Shown: positions 15,860 to 23,625 of the stretch, piece by piece | How the letters are laid out: each line of letters begins with the position of its first letter | Position numbering within the stretch: the first letter of the stretch is position 1 | Assembly: GCF_041052385.1 (NCBI RefSeq) | Contig: NZ_CP163439.1 | Coordinates: 372,001 to 436,000 of the forward strand | Direction: 5' to 3' | DNA length: 64,000 bases | Source: Streptomyces sp. R28 | GTDB taxonomy: Bacteria > Actinomycetota > Actinomycetes > Streptomycetales > Streptomycetaceae | Notes under the pieces: model-generated | Told to the model about the DNA's origin: nothing | The model's input: only the letters and a program-made list of their open reading frames with translations | Database searches by the model: none | Program-made: the position numbers and the translations under genes

Positions 15860-18655
15860 TCATCGCCCTGCTCGGCCCGCGTACGCGCGGACATCGGCGT
15901 CTGGGTCGTGCACCGCGGTGGCCAGTGCGGTGCGGGCGCCGTCGTGCGCGGTGTGGCGCAACAGAGCGAGTACGGCTGCCTTGCGCACATCGGCGTCGGT
16001 GTCCCGCAGCACTTCGGCGAGGGCGGGCACGCCGTGGTCCGGTGCGGCCCCGCCGAGGGCGGTCGCGGCGCCCGCGCGGACTTGCCAGGCCGGGTCGGCG
16101 AGCGCCGCCGTCACGGTGGTGAGGAGGGCGTCGGGGACGCCGAGGACACCCAGGGATTCCAGGGCCGCGGCACGCACCAGGACGTCGGGATCGCCGATCA
16201 GGCGGTGCAGGGCGGTCGGCGTGCCTTCGTCCGCCTCGGCCGTACGGTCCCGTTCGAGGTGCGCGGCCAGGGCGGCGAACCCGCGCGCCACGGCGACCCG
16301 TACTTCGCGCGCCGCGTCCCCCGCCCCTTCCGACAGGGCGTCGACGGCGTCCACCGAGACCAGGGCGCGTACGGCGGCCAGGCGCACCTCGACGTCCGGG
16401 TCGGCCAAGCGCCCGGCGAACAGTGCGGAGTCCCCGAGGCGCAGGGCGCGCAGCACGTCCAGGGCCGCGCTACGGGCCGTAGGATCCGCTGCCGTCAGGG
16501 CGGCTACCAGCGGGGCGCGCAACTCCGGCTCCGCCGTGAGGACTTCGGCCAGCTCGCGCAGCGAGGCAGCGGCCGCGGCCCGCACCTGTCCGTCGCCGTC
16601 GGTCAGGGCGGAGGCCAGTGCGGGGCCCGTGCCGGGCGGGGCCGTCTCGGTCATTGCCTTCACGGCAGCGAGACGTACGGCGGCGTCCGGGTCCTTCAGG
16701 TAGGGCTCCAGGGCCTGGAGGTCGGGTTCTTCCTCGGTGAGCGCGACGAGTTCGAGGAGCCGCTCCCGGGTGGCTTCCGAGGCTCCGTGCGTCGGGCCCG
16801 TGGACTCGGCCGCACCGCCCGGGTCCGCACCGCCCGGCTCCGCGGCGGCCCCCGCCGGCGGTGCCTCCCGGCGCCCGGCCGTGGCCGTGGCCGTCGGCAG
16901 CGGATGCACCTCGCCCAGGTGGCGGGCGGGCCCGCCGGTGGGGGTGAACTCGGGTACGGGGACGAGGTAGGGGTCGACGGGGCGCGCCGTGAACTCCATC
17001 GCCCCGGTCGGGCCCTTGCGCAGGTCGAGATGGTGCAGCCAGGTCGAGTCGTCCCGCTGGGGGTGGTCGAGGCGCTCGTGGTACAGACCCCAGCGGGACT
17101 CGGTGCGGGCGAGGGACGACCGGGCCGCCATCTCCGCGCAGTCACGGATGAACGTGACCTCGGCGCACCGCATCAGTTCGTGCGCGGTCCGCGCCCCCAT
17201 GCCGGCGATCTCGTCCCGCATCCGCTCGAAGTGCTCCAGCGCCAGGGAGAGCCGGGCGCCGGTCTTGGGCGGGGCGACGTAGTCGTTGACGAAGCGGCGC
17301 AGCTTGTACTCGACCTGGGGTTGCGTGGGGCCGTCGGGGTTGCGCAGCGGCTGGTAGATCAGCTCGTGGGCGGCTACGAGCTGGTCGCGCGGCAACTCGC
17401 CCTCGTACGCCCGGTACTGCGCGGCGTCCTCGCCCGCCAGGTCGCCGAAGACGAACGCCCCGATCATGTAGTTGTGCGGGACGCAGGCCAGGTCGCCCGC
17501 CGCGTACAGGCCGGGGACGGTGGTGCGGGCGTGGTCGTCGACCCGTACCCCCGAGGCGGAGTGCCCGCCGCACAGGCCGATCTCGGAGATGTGCATCTCC
17601 ACGTCGTGGGTGCGGTAGTCGTGGCCGCGACCGGAGTGGAAGGTGCCGCGGGTGGGGCGCTCGGTGGTGTGCAGGATGGACTCCAGGGCCGAGATGGACT
17701 CCTCGGGCAGATGGCTGAGCTTGAGGTAGACCGGGCCGCGGTCGGAGGCGACCTCGGCGGCGAACTCCGCCATCATCTGCCCGGACCAGTAGTCGGAGTC
17801 GACGAACCGCTGCCCGTGCCGGTTGACCTGGTAGCCGCCGAACGGATTGGCGACATAGGCGCAGGCCGGGCCGTTGTAGTCCTTGATGAGCGGGTTGATC
17901 TGGAAGCACTCGATGCCGGTGAGTTCGGCACCCGCGTGGTACGCCATCGCGTAGCCGTCGCCCGCGTTGGTCGGGTTCTCGTACGTGCCGTACAGATAGC
18001 CGCTCGCGGGGAGCCCCAGCCGGCCGCAGGCACCGGTCGCCAGGATCACCGCGCCCGCCCGTACGGCGACGAAGGCGCCCGTTCGGGTGTGGAAGGCGGC
18101 GGCACCGACCGCCCTGCCGCCCGCCGTCAGGACCCGCACCGGCATCAGCCGGTTCTCGATACGGATCCGCTCGCGCATCTCCCGCCTGCGCAACTGCCGG
18201 TAGAGGACCTTCTTGACGTCCTTGCCCTCGGGCATCGGCAGCACGTACGAGCCCGAGCGGTGCACCTGGCGGACCGCGTACTCGCCGTGCTCGTCCTTCT
18301 CGAACTTCACCCCGTACGACTCCAGGCGCTGCACCATGCCGAAGCCCCGGGTGGCCGTCTGACGGACCGTCGACTGGTCGACGATGCCGTCGTTGGCGCG
18401 GGTGATCTCGGCGACGTAGTCGTCGGGCTCGGCGCGGCCGGGGATGACGGCGTTGTTGACACCGTCCATGCCCATGGCGAGCGCCCCGGAGTGCCGTACG
18501 TGGGCCTTCTCCAGCAGCAGCACGGAGGCACCGCGCTCGGCGGCGGTCAGCGCCGCCATGGTGCCGGCGGTGCCGCCGCCGATCACCAGGACGTCGCAGC
18601 TCAGCTCCTCGGCCGAGTCGAGGTCGGGGATCTGCGTCAGGAGCGCGGGGGTCAT
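15860..18655 (-). CDS. AprA/fumarate-reductase-like flavoprotein fused to HEAT repeats
   Basis: A 931-residue two-part protein. Residues 20-600 form an FAD-dependent oxidoreductase of the fumarate reductase/adenylylsulfate reductase alpha group: dinucleotide-binding DVLVIGGGTAGTMAALTAAE, then EKAHVRHSGALAMGMDGVNN and DDYVAEITRANDGIVDQ, which follow the AprA pattern more closely than SdhA, and GLYAAGDLACVPHNYMIGAF near residue 420. After a Pro/Ala-rich linker (about 600-650), five or more HEAT-type repeats fill the C-terminus (DPDAAVRLAAVKAM, DPDVEVRLAAVRAL, DPDADVRAYAG). The start ATG 18655 is the family start. It is the last gene of the ABC transporter/ferredoxin cluster, 142 bp after the ATPase gene. 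Substrate unknown. Confidence 0.85.
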   Translation of the reverse strand: MTPALLTQIPDLDSAEELSCDVLVIGGGTAGTMAALTAAERGASVLLLEKAHVRHSGALAMGMDGVNNAVIPGRAEPDDYVAEITRANDGIVDQSTVRQTATRGFGMVQRLESYGVKFEKDEHGEYAVRQVHRSGSYVLPMPEGKDVKKVLYRQLRRREMRERIRIENRLMPVRVLTAGGRAVGAAAFHTRTGAFVAVRAGAVILATGACGRLGLPASGYLYGTYENPTNAGDGYAMAYHAGAELTGIECFQINPLIKDYNGPACAYVANPFGGYQVNRHGQRFVDSDYWSGQMMAEFAAEVASDRGPVYLKLSHLPEESISALESILHTTERPTRGTFHSGRGHDYRTHDVEMHISEIGLCGGHSASGVRVDDHARTTVPGLYAAGDLACVPHNYMIGAFVFGDLAGEDAAQYRAYEGELPRDQLVAAHELIYQPLRNPDGPTQPQVEYKLRRFVNDYVAPPKTGARLSLALEHFERMRDEIAGMGARTAHELMRCAEVTFIRDCAEMAARSSLARTESRWGLYHERLDHPQRDDSTWLHHLDLRKGPTGAMEFTARPVDPYLVPVPEFTPTGGPARHLGEVHPLPTATATAGRREAPPAGAAAEPGGADPGGAAESTGPTHGASEATRERLLELVALTEEEPDLQALEPYLKDPDAAVRLAAVKAMTETAPPGTGPALASALTDGDGQVRAAAAASLRELAEVLTAEPELRAPLVAALTAADPTARSAALDVLRALRLGDSALFAGRLADPDVEVRLAAVRALVSVDAVDALSEGAGDAAREVRVAVARGFAALAAHLERDRTAEADEGTPTALHRLIGDPDVLVRAAALESLGVLGVPDALLTTVTAALADPAWQVRAGAATALGGAAPDHGVPALAEVLRDTDADVRKAAVLALLRHTAHDGARTALATAVHDPDADVRAYAGRAGR

Positions 18656-18797
18656 GGCAGGGGTGCCTTTCAGGGCGGGCGGGGCGGCCGAGGGATGCTT
18701 GGAGGTACGGGCCGGAGAGGCTCGGTCGTACGGCCCGGGGCTCGGGCACATGGAACTGGCCTCATGGGACTCGGGCTGTGCCAGGGCCGAGCGGCTC

Positions 18798-19592
18798 TCA
18801 GGACGTGCGGGGGCCGAGGGATTCGAGGATGTCGTGGCGCAGGGCGACGGTCGCGGGGTCGGTGCGGGCGTCGCGGTCGCGGGGGTGCGGCACCGTTCGG
18901 ATGCCGGTGAGGCCGCCCGCGCCGAGCAGGGCGACCCGGTCGCCGAGGAACAGGGCCTCGTCCACGTCGTGGGTGACGAAGACGACGGTGGCGCCTGTCC
19001 CGCGCAGCACCTCCACCAGCAACTGCTGCATGCCGGCCCGGGTCTGGGCGTCCAGGGCGCCGAACGGCTCGTCCATCAGGACGGCCCGGGGCTGCCCGGC
19101 GAGGGCACGGGCGAGCTGGATCCGCTGCCGCTGGCCTCCGGAGAGGCGGTGCGGCAACTGGCGCTCCAGGCCGGCCAGTCCGACCCGTTCCAGCCACTGC
19201 TCGGCCCTGGCCCTGCGCTCGGCGCGGCCCAGCCCCCTGATGGCCAGCGGCAGTTCGACGTTGGCGCGGGCCGTGCGCCACGGCAGCAGCGCGTCCTCCT
19301 GGAAGACCAGTGCCCGGTCCGCGCCGGGGCCCGTGAGGGGCTGCCCGTCCTGGGTGACCTGTCCGGCGAGCGCGGGCAGCAGCCCGGCCAGTGTCCGCAG
19401 CAGGGTCGACTTGCCGCATCCGGAGGGGCCGACGACGGTCAGGAGCTCGCCGGGGGCGGCTTCGAGATCCACCCCGTGCAGCACGGCGGCGCCCGGCCGT
19501 CCGAGTCCCGCATCACTGAGGCCGATCCGTGCCCCGGGGGCGGGCAGGTCGGTCCGTGAGGCGGTGGTGGGGATGTCCGTTTCGGTGCTCAT
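18798..19592 (-). CDS. ABC transporter ATP-binding protein (SsuB/TauB/NrtD type)
   Basis: A 264-residue cytoplasmic ATPase for a nitrate/sulfonate/bicarbonate-class importer. Walker A is GPSGCGKST at 55-63, then FQEDALLPWRTARAN (Q-loop), LSGGQRQRIQLARAL signature, MDEPFGALD Walker B and THDVDEAL switch histidine. ATG 19592 overlaps the permease stop by 4 bp (ATGA), so the two are translationally coupled. The class imports small anions or sulfonates. Which one cannot be decided from the ATPase. Confidence 0.92.
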   Translation of the reverse strand: MSTETDIPTTASRTDLPAPGARIGLSDAGLGRPGAAVLHGVDLEAAPGELLTVVGPSGCGKSTLLRTLAGLLPALAGQVTQDGQPLTGPGADRALVFQEDALLPWRTARANVELPLAIRGLGRAERRARAEQWLERVGLAGLERQLPHRLSGGQRQRIQLARALAGQPRAVLMDEPFGALDAQTRAGMQQLLVEVLRGTGATVVFVTHDVDEALFLGDRVALLGAGGLTGIRTVPHPRDRDARTDPATVALRHDILESLGPRTS

Positions 19593-20434
19593 GACGTGGC
19601 ACTCCCCTCGCGCCGCGGCAGCCAGTGCGTCAGCCGGCGTCCGAGGAACTCCACCACGGTGGAGGTGAGCCAGCCCAGCAGGCCGATGCTGACGATGCCG
19701 GTGAACACGCCCGGGTAGTCGATGACGGTGTAGTCCTGCCAGGTGCGGTAGCCGATTCCGTACTCGCCGGAGATCATCTCCGCGGAGATCACACAGATCC
19801 ACGCGACGCCGATCCCGACCGACAGCCCGCCGAAGATCCCGGGCAGCGCGCCGGGGAGCACCACCGAGGAGAGCACCCGCCACCGTCCGCCGCCCATGGT
19901 GAGCACTGCCTCCTCCCACACCGGTGCCAGTGCGCGCACCGCGTGCCGGGTGGCGACCAGCACCGGGAAGAAGGCGGCGGTGCAGGTGATGAAGACGATG
20001 CCCTGCTCGTTGCTGGGGAAGAGCAGGATCGCCACCGGCACCAGTGCGATGGCGGGGACGGGCCGCAGCACCTCCAGCACCGGCCCGATCAGATCGGCGG
20101 CCCAGCGGGAGCGGCCGACGGCCACGCCCGCCGCGACGCCGAGCACCGCCGCGAGCAGGAAGCCGGTGACGATCCTGCGCAGACTGTCGGTCACGTCGTG
20201 CCAGTACGCGCCGTCACCGAGTCGCTGCCCGAACTCACGGGCCACGTCGGTGACGGACGGGAACTGGTCGAAGCGCAGCCACAGTTGGACGTCGAGGGTG
20301 GTGAGCAGCTGCCACAGTCCGAGCGCCGCGAGCAGTGACAGGGCGCGTACGACGGGCCGCAGGCGGGCCGCGCGCCGAGCGGGTGCCGGCCGCGCGGACG
20401 CCTTCGTGGCCGCCGGGGCGGTCACCGTGGTCAT
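19589..20434 (-). CDS. ABC transporter permease (SsuC/TauC type)
   Basis: A 281-residue inner-membrane permease with about six transmembrane helices, beginning with an Ala/Arg/Pro-rich cytoplasmic tail. The coupling loop with the ATPase is visible as EEAVLTMGGGRWRVLSSVVLPGALPGIFGG, the EAAxxxGxxxxxxxxxxxLP pattern of the BPD_transp_1 fold. It overlaps the binding-protein gene by 4 bp upstream and the ATPase gene by 4 bp downstream. Its relatives transport sulfonates, nitrate or pyrimidine precursors. Confidence 0.92.
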   Translation of the reverse strand: MTTVTAPAATKASARPAPARRAARLRPVVRALSLLAALGLWQLLTTLDVQLWLRFDQFPSVTDVAREFGQRLGDGAYWHDVTDSLRRIVTGFLLAAVLGVAAGVAVGRSRWAADLIGPVLEVLRPVPAIALVPVAILLFPSNEQGIVFITCTAAFFPVLVATRHAVRALAPVWEEAVLTMGGGRWRVLSSVVLPGALPGIFGGLSVGIGVAWICVISAEMISGEYGIGYRTWQDYTVIDYPGVFTGIVSIGLLGWLTSTVVEFLGRRLTHWLPRREGSATS

Positions 20435-21792
20435 GACGCGTGCTCCAGTGCGGTGGCGTAGGAGACGGTACGGGCGCCGGGGTGCGCCTGGGTGTACGCG
20501 CGGGCGGCGGAGGCGGTGACGAAGGGATGCAGTTCCTTGCCGTCCTGCACCCAGACGGCCCGGTCCGCGAACCAGCGGGTGCCGGTGGTGGCGTCCGGGA
20601 CGTATGCGGCCCGTACCTGGTTCTTGTGTCCGGCGACGAAGGTCAGCAGTGCGGTGGGCGACTCGAAGGGGCGGGTGCGGTCCTCACCGGTGAGCCACAC
20701 CTCGCTGCGCGAGGCCCCGGGGGTGGCGGCGAGCCGCTCGGCGTACTCCTTCCCGTACACGCGCTTGATCGGGCCGTCGTCGACGAACGCGTCCACGTCG
20801 ACGTCGTCGACGAGTTCCGCCGTGCGCAGCACCGAGACGTCCTTCTTCAGCGCGGAGACGAGCTGTGGCTTGAGGGCCGGGTCGAAGGTGGCGATGCCGC
20901 CGCTGCCGTTGTAGAGGTAGACGACCTCCGGGGGCAGTCCGGTGGCCTTGGCGACCTTCTCGGCGGCCTGCACGGGGTGTTCGTTCAGGTAGCGGGTCGC
21001 CTCGATCTGCGCGGTGAGGAAGGCGTCGAGCACCTTCGGCCGCTGCTCGGCGAAGTCCTCGCGGACCGTCACTCCGTGGAAGGTGGGCAGGTTCAGTTCC
21101 GCACCGTCGTACAGCGCCTTCGCCTTGTCCTGGAAGACGAGCAGCCCCGGCCAGGCGACGAACTGCGACAGGGCGTCCGCGCTGCCCGCCTGGAGAGCCG
21201 AAGCACCCACCGCTGGCTGCTGGTTGAGCTTCCTGACGTCCTTCACCGGGTCGAGCCCGGCGCGCTGCAGCGCCCGTACGAGAGTCCCGTCCGCCGCGGA
21301 TCCGACGCTGGTGGACACCTTCTTGCCCCGCAGGTCCTTCAGCGAGCCGAGCTTCGACTGCGGCGCCGTCACCACGGTGTTGAGGGCGCCGCGCAGGTTG
21401 TAGCCGGTGACCGACACGAGCCGGGTCGGGCGGTTCAGCTGCTTGCCGCGGGCGGCGTTGATGAGCAGCGGGAAGTCACCCATCGACCCGATGTCGATCT
21501 TCCCCGCCGTCATCTGCGCCGTGATGGGCGCGCCCGTGGCGTAGTCCTGCCACTCGACCTTGTAGGAGACACCGTCCCGTTCGCCCTGCGCGGCGAGCGC
21601 GCGCTCGAAGTAGCCGAGCGAGCGCAGCAGGGTGCCGGCGGTGACGGTGTTGATGGTCTTGGACTGGTAGCCCACGGTGACGGTGACGTGCGTGCCGTCG
21701 CCTGCCGACGCGTCGCCGCCGCAGCCGGTGACGAGCGTGCTGACCAGGGCGGTCGCGAGCAGGACGGCAGGAGTGGTGCGTTTACGTGTCAT
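20431..21792 (-). CDS. Lipoprotein ABC substrate-binding protein with NosL-like C-terminal domain
   Basis: A 453-residue lipoprotein: signal peptide with lipobox LVTGCGG (Cys24), then a TauA/SsuA/NMT1-like binding domain (VGYQSKTINTVTAGTLL; DIGSMGDFPLLINAA; LKDLRGKKVSTSVGSAADG) to about residue 350. The last 90 residues are extra compared with the usual ~330. They resemble the second half of NosL copper chaperones: WLTGEDRTRPFESPTALLTF, then VRAAYVPDATTGTRWFADRA and HPFVTASAARAYTQAHPGAR. The Cys/Met copper motif of NosL is absent. It overlaps the permease gene by 4 bp and follows the ferredoxin gene by 14 bp. Confidence 0.85.
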   Translation of the reverse strand: MTRKRTTPAVLLATALVSTLVTGCGGDASAGDGTHVTVTVGYQSKTINTVTAGTLLRSLGYFERALAAQGERDGVSYKVEWQDYATGAPITAQMTAGKIDIGSMGDFPLLINAARGKQLNRPTRLVSVTGYNLRGALNTVVTAPQSKLGSLKDLRGKKVSTSVGSAADGTLVRALQRAGLDPVKDVRKLNQQPAVGASALQAGSADALSQFVAWPGLLVFQDKAKALYDGAELNLPTFHGVTVREDFAEQRPKVLDAFLTAQIEATRYLNEHPVQAAEKVAKATGLPPEVVYLYNGSGGIATFDPALKPQLVSALKKDVSVLRTAELVDDVDVDAFVDDGPIKRVYGKEYAERLAATPGASRSEVWLTGEDRTRPFESPTALLTFVAGHKNQVRAAYVPDATTGTRWFADRAVWVQDGKELHPFVTASAARAYTQAHPGARTVSYATALEHAS

Positions 21793-21806
21793 CGGGAGTG
21801 GGCCTT

Positions 21807-22034
21807 TCACCGCAGCAGGTAGGGCATGTTGACCGTGACGGCCCCGGTGGGGCAGCGGGCGGCGCAGGGGCCGCAGTACCAGCACTCGTCGACGTGCATG
21901 TACGCCTTGCCGCTGTCCGGGTTGATCGCCAGGGAGTCCAGCGGACACATGTCGACACAGAGCGTGCAGCCGTCGATGCACTTCGACTCGTCGACGGTCA
22001 CGGGCACGTCGGCCCGCTGGGGCACCAAGGGCAT
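21807..22034 (-). CDS. AprB-like ferredoxin with two [4Fe-4S] clusters
   Basis: A 75-residue bacterial-type ferredoxin. Cys19, Cys23, Cys26, Cys30 and Cys51, Cys54, Cys57, Cys61 can bind two [4Fe-4S] clusters. The first motif is CxxxCxxCxxxC, slightly expanded as in AprB. The second, ECWYCGPCAARCPTGA, carries a Trp straight after the cysteine as AprB does at the position that relays electrons to FAD. It lacks the long AprB C-terminal tail. As first gene after the GntR gene and before the transporter, it is the probable electron partner of the AprA-like flavoprotein. Confidence 0.88.
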   Translation of the reverse strand: MPLVPQRADVPVTVDESKCIDGCTLCVDMCPLDSLAINPDSGKAYMHVDECWYCGPCAARCPTGAVTVNMPYLLR

Positions 22035-22045
22035 GGCTGTCTCCA

Positions 22046-22079
22046 GTGAGGTACTGCGAAGGGTGAGGTGCTACGAAGG
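22046..22079 (-). promoter_or_regulatory. 17-bp tandem repeats before the ferredoxin gene
   Basis: GTGAGGTACTGCGAAGG (22046-22062) and GTGAGGTGCTACGAAGG (22063-22079) repeat head to tail, with a decayed third copy from 22080. They occupy the 87-bp gap between the GntR gene and the ferredoxin start. They may be operators for GntR or a duplicated leader. No promoter is obvious. Confidence 0.5.
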
Positions 22080-22121
22080 GTGAGCGGTGCTGCGTGGGGT
22101 CAGGTGACGCCTGCCGGGCGT

Positions 22122-22892
22122 TCAGACGGAGCGGCGCAGCAGTCCGCTCATCGCGATCCGGTCCCCGCGGAACCGGATGAACTCCAGATCCACGGGCCTG
22201 CCGTCACACAGGTGGGTGAGGCGCTCCAGCATCAGTACGGCGGTGCCGCGCGGTGCCTGGAGCACGGTGGCGGAGTGCGCGTCGGCGTTGACGGCCTCCA
22301 GGGTGATCTCCGCGTGCCCGAGCGGCTGCCCGGTGGTCTGCTCCAGCAGCCGGAAGACGTCGGTGTTCTCCAGGTCGGCGCCGATCAGCTCGCCGCCGAT
22401 GTCCAGGGGCAGGTAGGTGAGGTCGAGGGAGAGCGGCAGTCCGTTCAGCTTGCGCAGCCGCTCGATGTAGAGCACGTCGGTGCCGGTGGGCAGCCGCAGC
22501 CGCTCGGCCACGGGTGCGGGCGCGGCGACGGGCCCCATGGTGCGTACCTCGTTGGTGACCCGGCCGTGTTCTCGCAGGGTCTCCGCGAGTCCCATCAGCC
22601 GGTCGAGGCCGTGCGAGTACTTCTCGGCTACGACGACGGTGCCGACTCCGGGCAGCCGCTCCACGAGCTGCTCGGCGCGCAGCAGGTCCAGTGCGTGCCG
22701 GACGGTGTTGCGTGACACCTGGTAGTCGGCGGCGAGGACGTCCTCGTGGGGCAGCGCGCCCCCGGGAAATCCCCCGGTCAGCACCAGGTGCCGCAGCAGG
22801 TCCGCGAGCTGCCGCGCCCGGTCCGCACGCAGCCGTCGGCGGCGGGCGGCGGCGAGCGGCGCGGTGTGCTCGCGGGTTCGTTCGGCTGGCAT
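22122..22892 (-). CDS. GntR-family regulator with UTRA ligand domain
   Basis: A 256-residue HutC/GntR-type repressor: a winged helix at about residues 25-90 (LPHEDVLAADYQVSRNTVRHALDLL contains the recognition helix) and a UTRA domain from about 105 to the end (LYIERLRKLNGLPLSLDLTYLP; RGTAVLMLERLTHLCDGRPV). It heads the minus-strand cluster with the ferredoxin, transporter and flavoprotein and is the natural ligand-responsive controller. The ligand may be the transported compound. Confidence 0.9.
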   Translation of the reverse strand: MPAERTREHTAPLAAARRRRLRADRARQLADLLRHLVLTGGFPGGALPHEDVLAADYQVSRNTVRHALDLLRAEQLVERLPGVGTVVVAEKYSHGLDRLMGLAETLREHGRVTNEVRTMGPVAAPAPVAERLRLPTGTDVLYIERLRKLNGLPLSLDLTYLPLDIGGELIGADLENTDVFRLLEQTTGQPLGHAEITLEAVNADAHSATVLQAPRGTAVLMLERLTHLCDGRPVDLEFIRFRGDRIAMSGLLRRSV

Positions 22893-23032
22893 GCGGTGAC
22901 CATACCGACGCCGCCCGCTCAGTGGTGTTGCTGAATCATTGCGCCACCTGAGTCACCCTCACCATGCCGCTGACCTGCAACTTTCTGGCACATGAGACCA
23001 GTTTCGCCACTACGCCCGCCGCACGGCCGACG

Positions 23033-23479
23033 TCAGGTGGCGCTCTGCGTCGGCGCTTGCTCCAGCGTGTCGACCAGTCGCGCGAGCAGACCGTGCAGCA
23101 GTTCCTCGTCGCCCTCGCTCAGCACCGGCAGGCCCCCGCGGACCTCGCGGCCGATCCGCCGCCAGTAGGTCTCGCCGCGCGGCGTGAGGTGGGCGAGGAT
23201 GCGGCGCCGGTCCAGCGGATCGACGCGGCGGTACACGAGGTTCTGGTCGACGAGGTGGTCGACCAGCTTGGTGAGCGTCGCCGGCGGCAGGAAGGCCGCT
23301 TCGGCCACCGCCGTCATGTAGTGGCCCTCGCCGTCGGAGAGCAGGGAGAGCACCCGCCAGGCGTCGAGCGAGCAGCCGTGCTCGTCGAGCACGCTCTGCA
23401 ACCGGCGCGCGGCCAGTCGTTCGGCGCGCGTCAACAACTGCATCAGATCCTGGGGCTGACGTGGAGATGGGGTGGACAT
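23033..23479 (-). CDS. MarR-family transcriptional regulator
   Basis: A 148-residue MarR-type winged-helix protein. The DNA-binding core is MTAVAEAAFLPPATLTKLVDHLVDQNLVYRR, followed by the wing DPLDRRRILAHLTPRG. ATG 23479 is the start of the conserved fold. It is divergent from the amide/urea-binding sensor gene with 146 bp between starts and could control it. The ligand is unknown. Confidence 0.88.
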   Translation of the reverse strand: MSTPSPRQPQDLMQLLTRAERLAARRLQSVLDEHGCSLDAWRVLSLLSDGEGHYMTAVAEAAFLPPATLTKLVDHLVDQNLVYRRVDPLDRRRILAHLTPRGETYWRRIGREVRGGLPVLSEGDEELLHGLLARLVDTLEQAPTQSAT

Positions 23480-23625
23480 CCTGCTCCCTGGGTCCCGGGG
23501 TGCCGTCAATCGTACAAGCGCCGCTTGCCCACCTGGGTCGGCCACATCGTCGGCGTGTCCACAACCGACCGTCGACGCCCATTACTTCCACACCGCCCGA
23601 CCCACGAGACGGACTGGAGTTCACC

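Noticed and set aside
15908..18910. 1000-residue plus-strand ORF opposite the flavoprotein gene
   Set aside because: Antisense shadow of a well-supported gene. The translation is low-complexity Gly/Arg/Val-rich with no domain.
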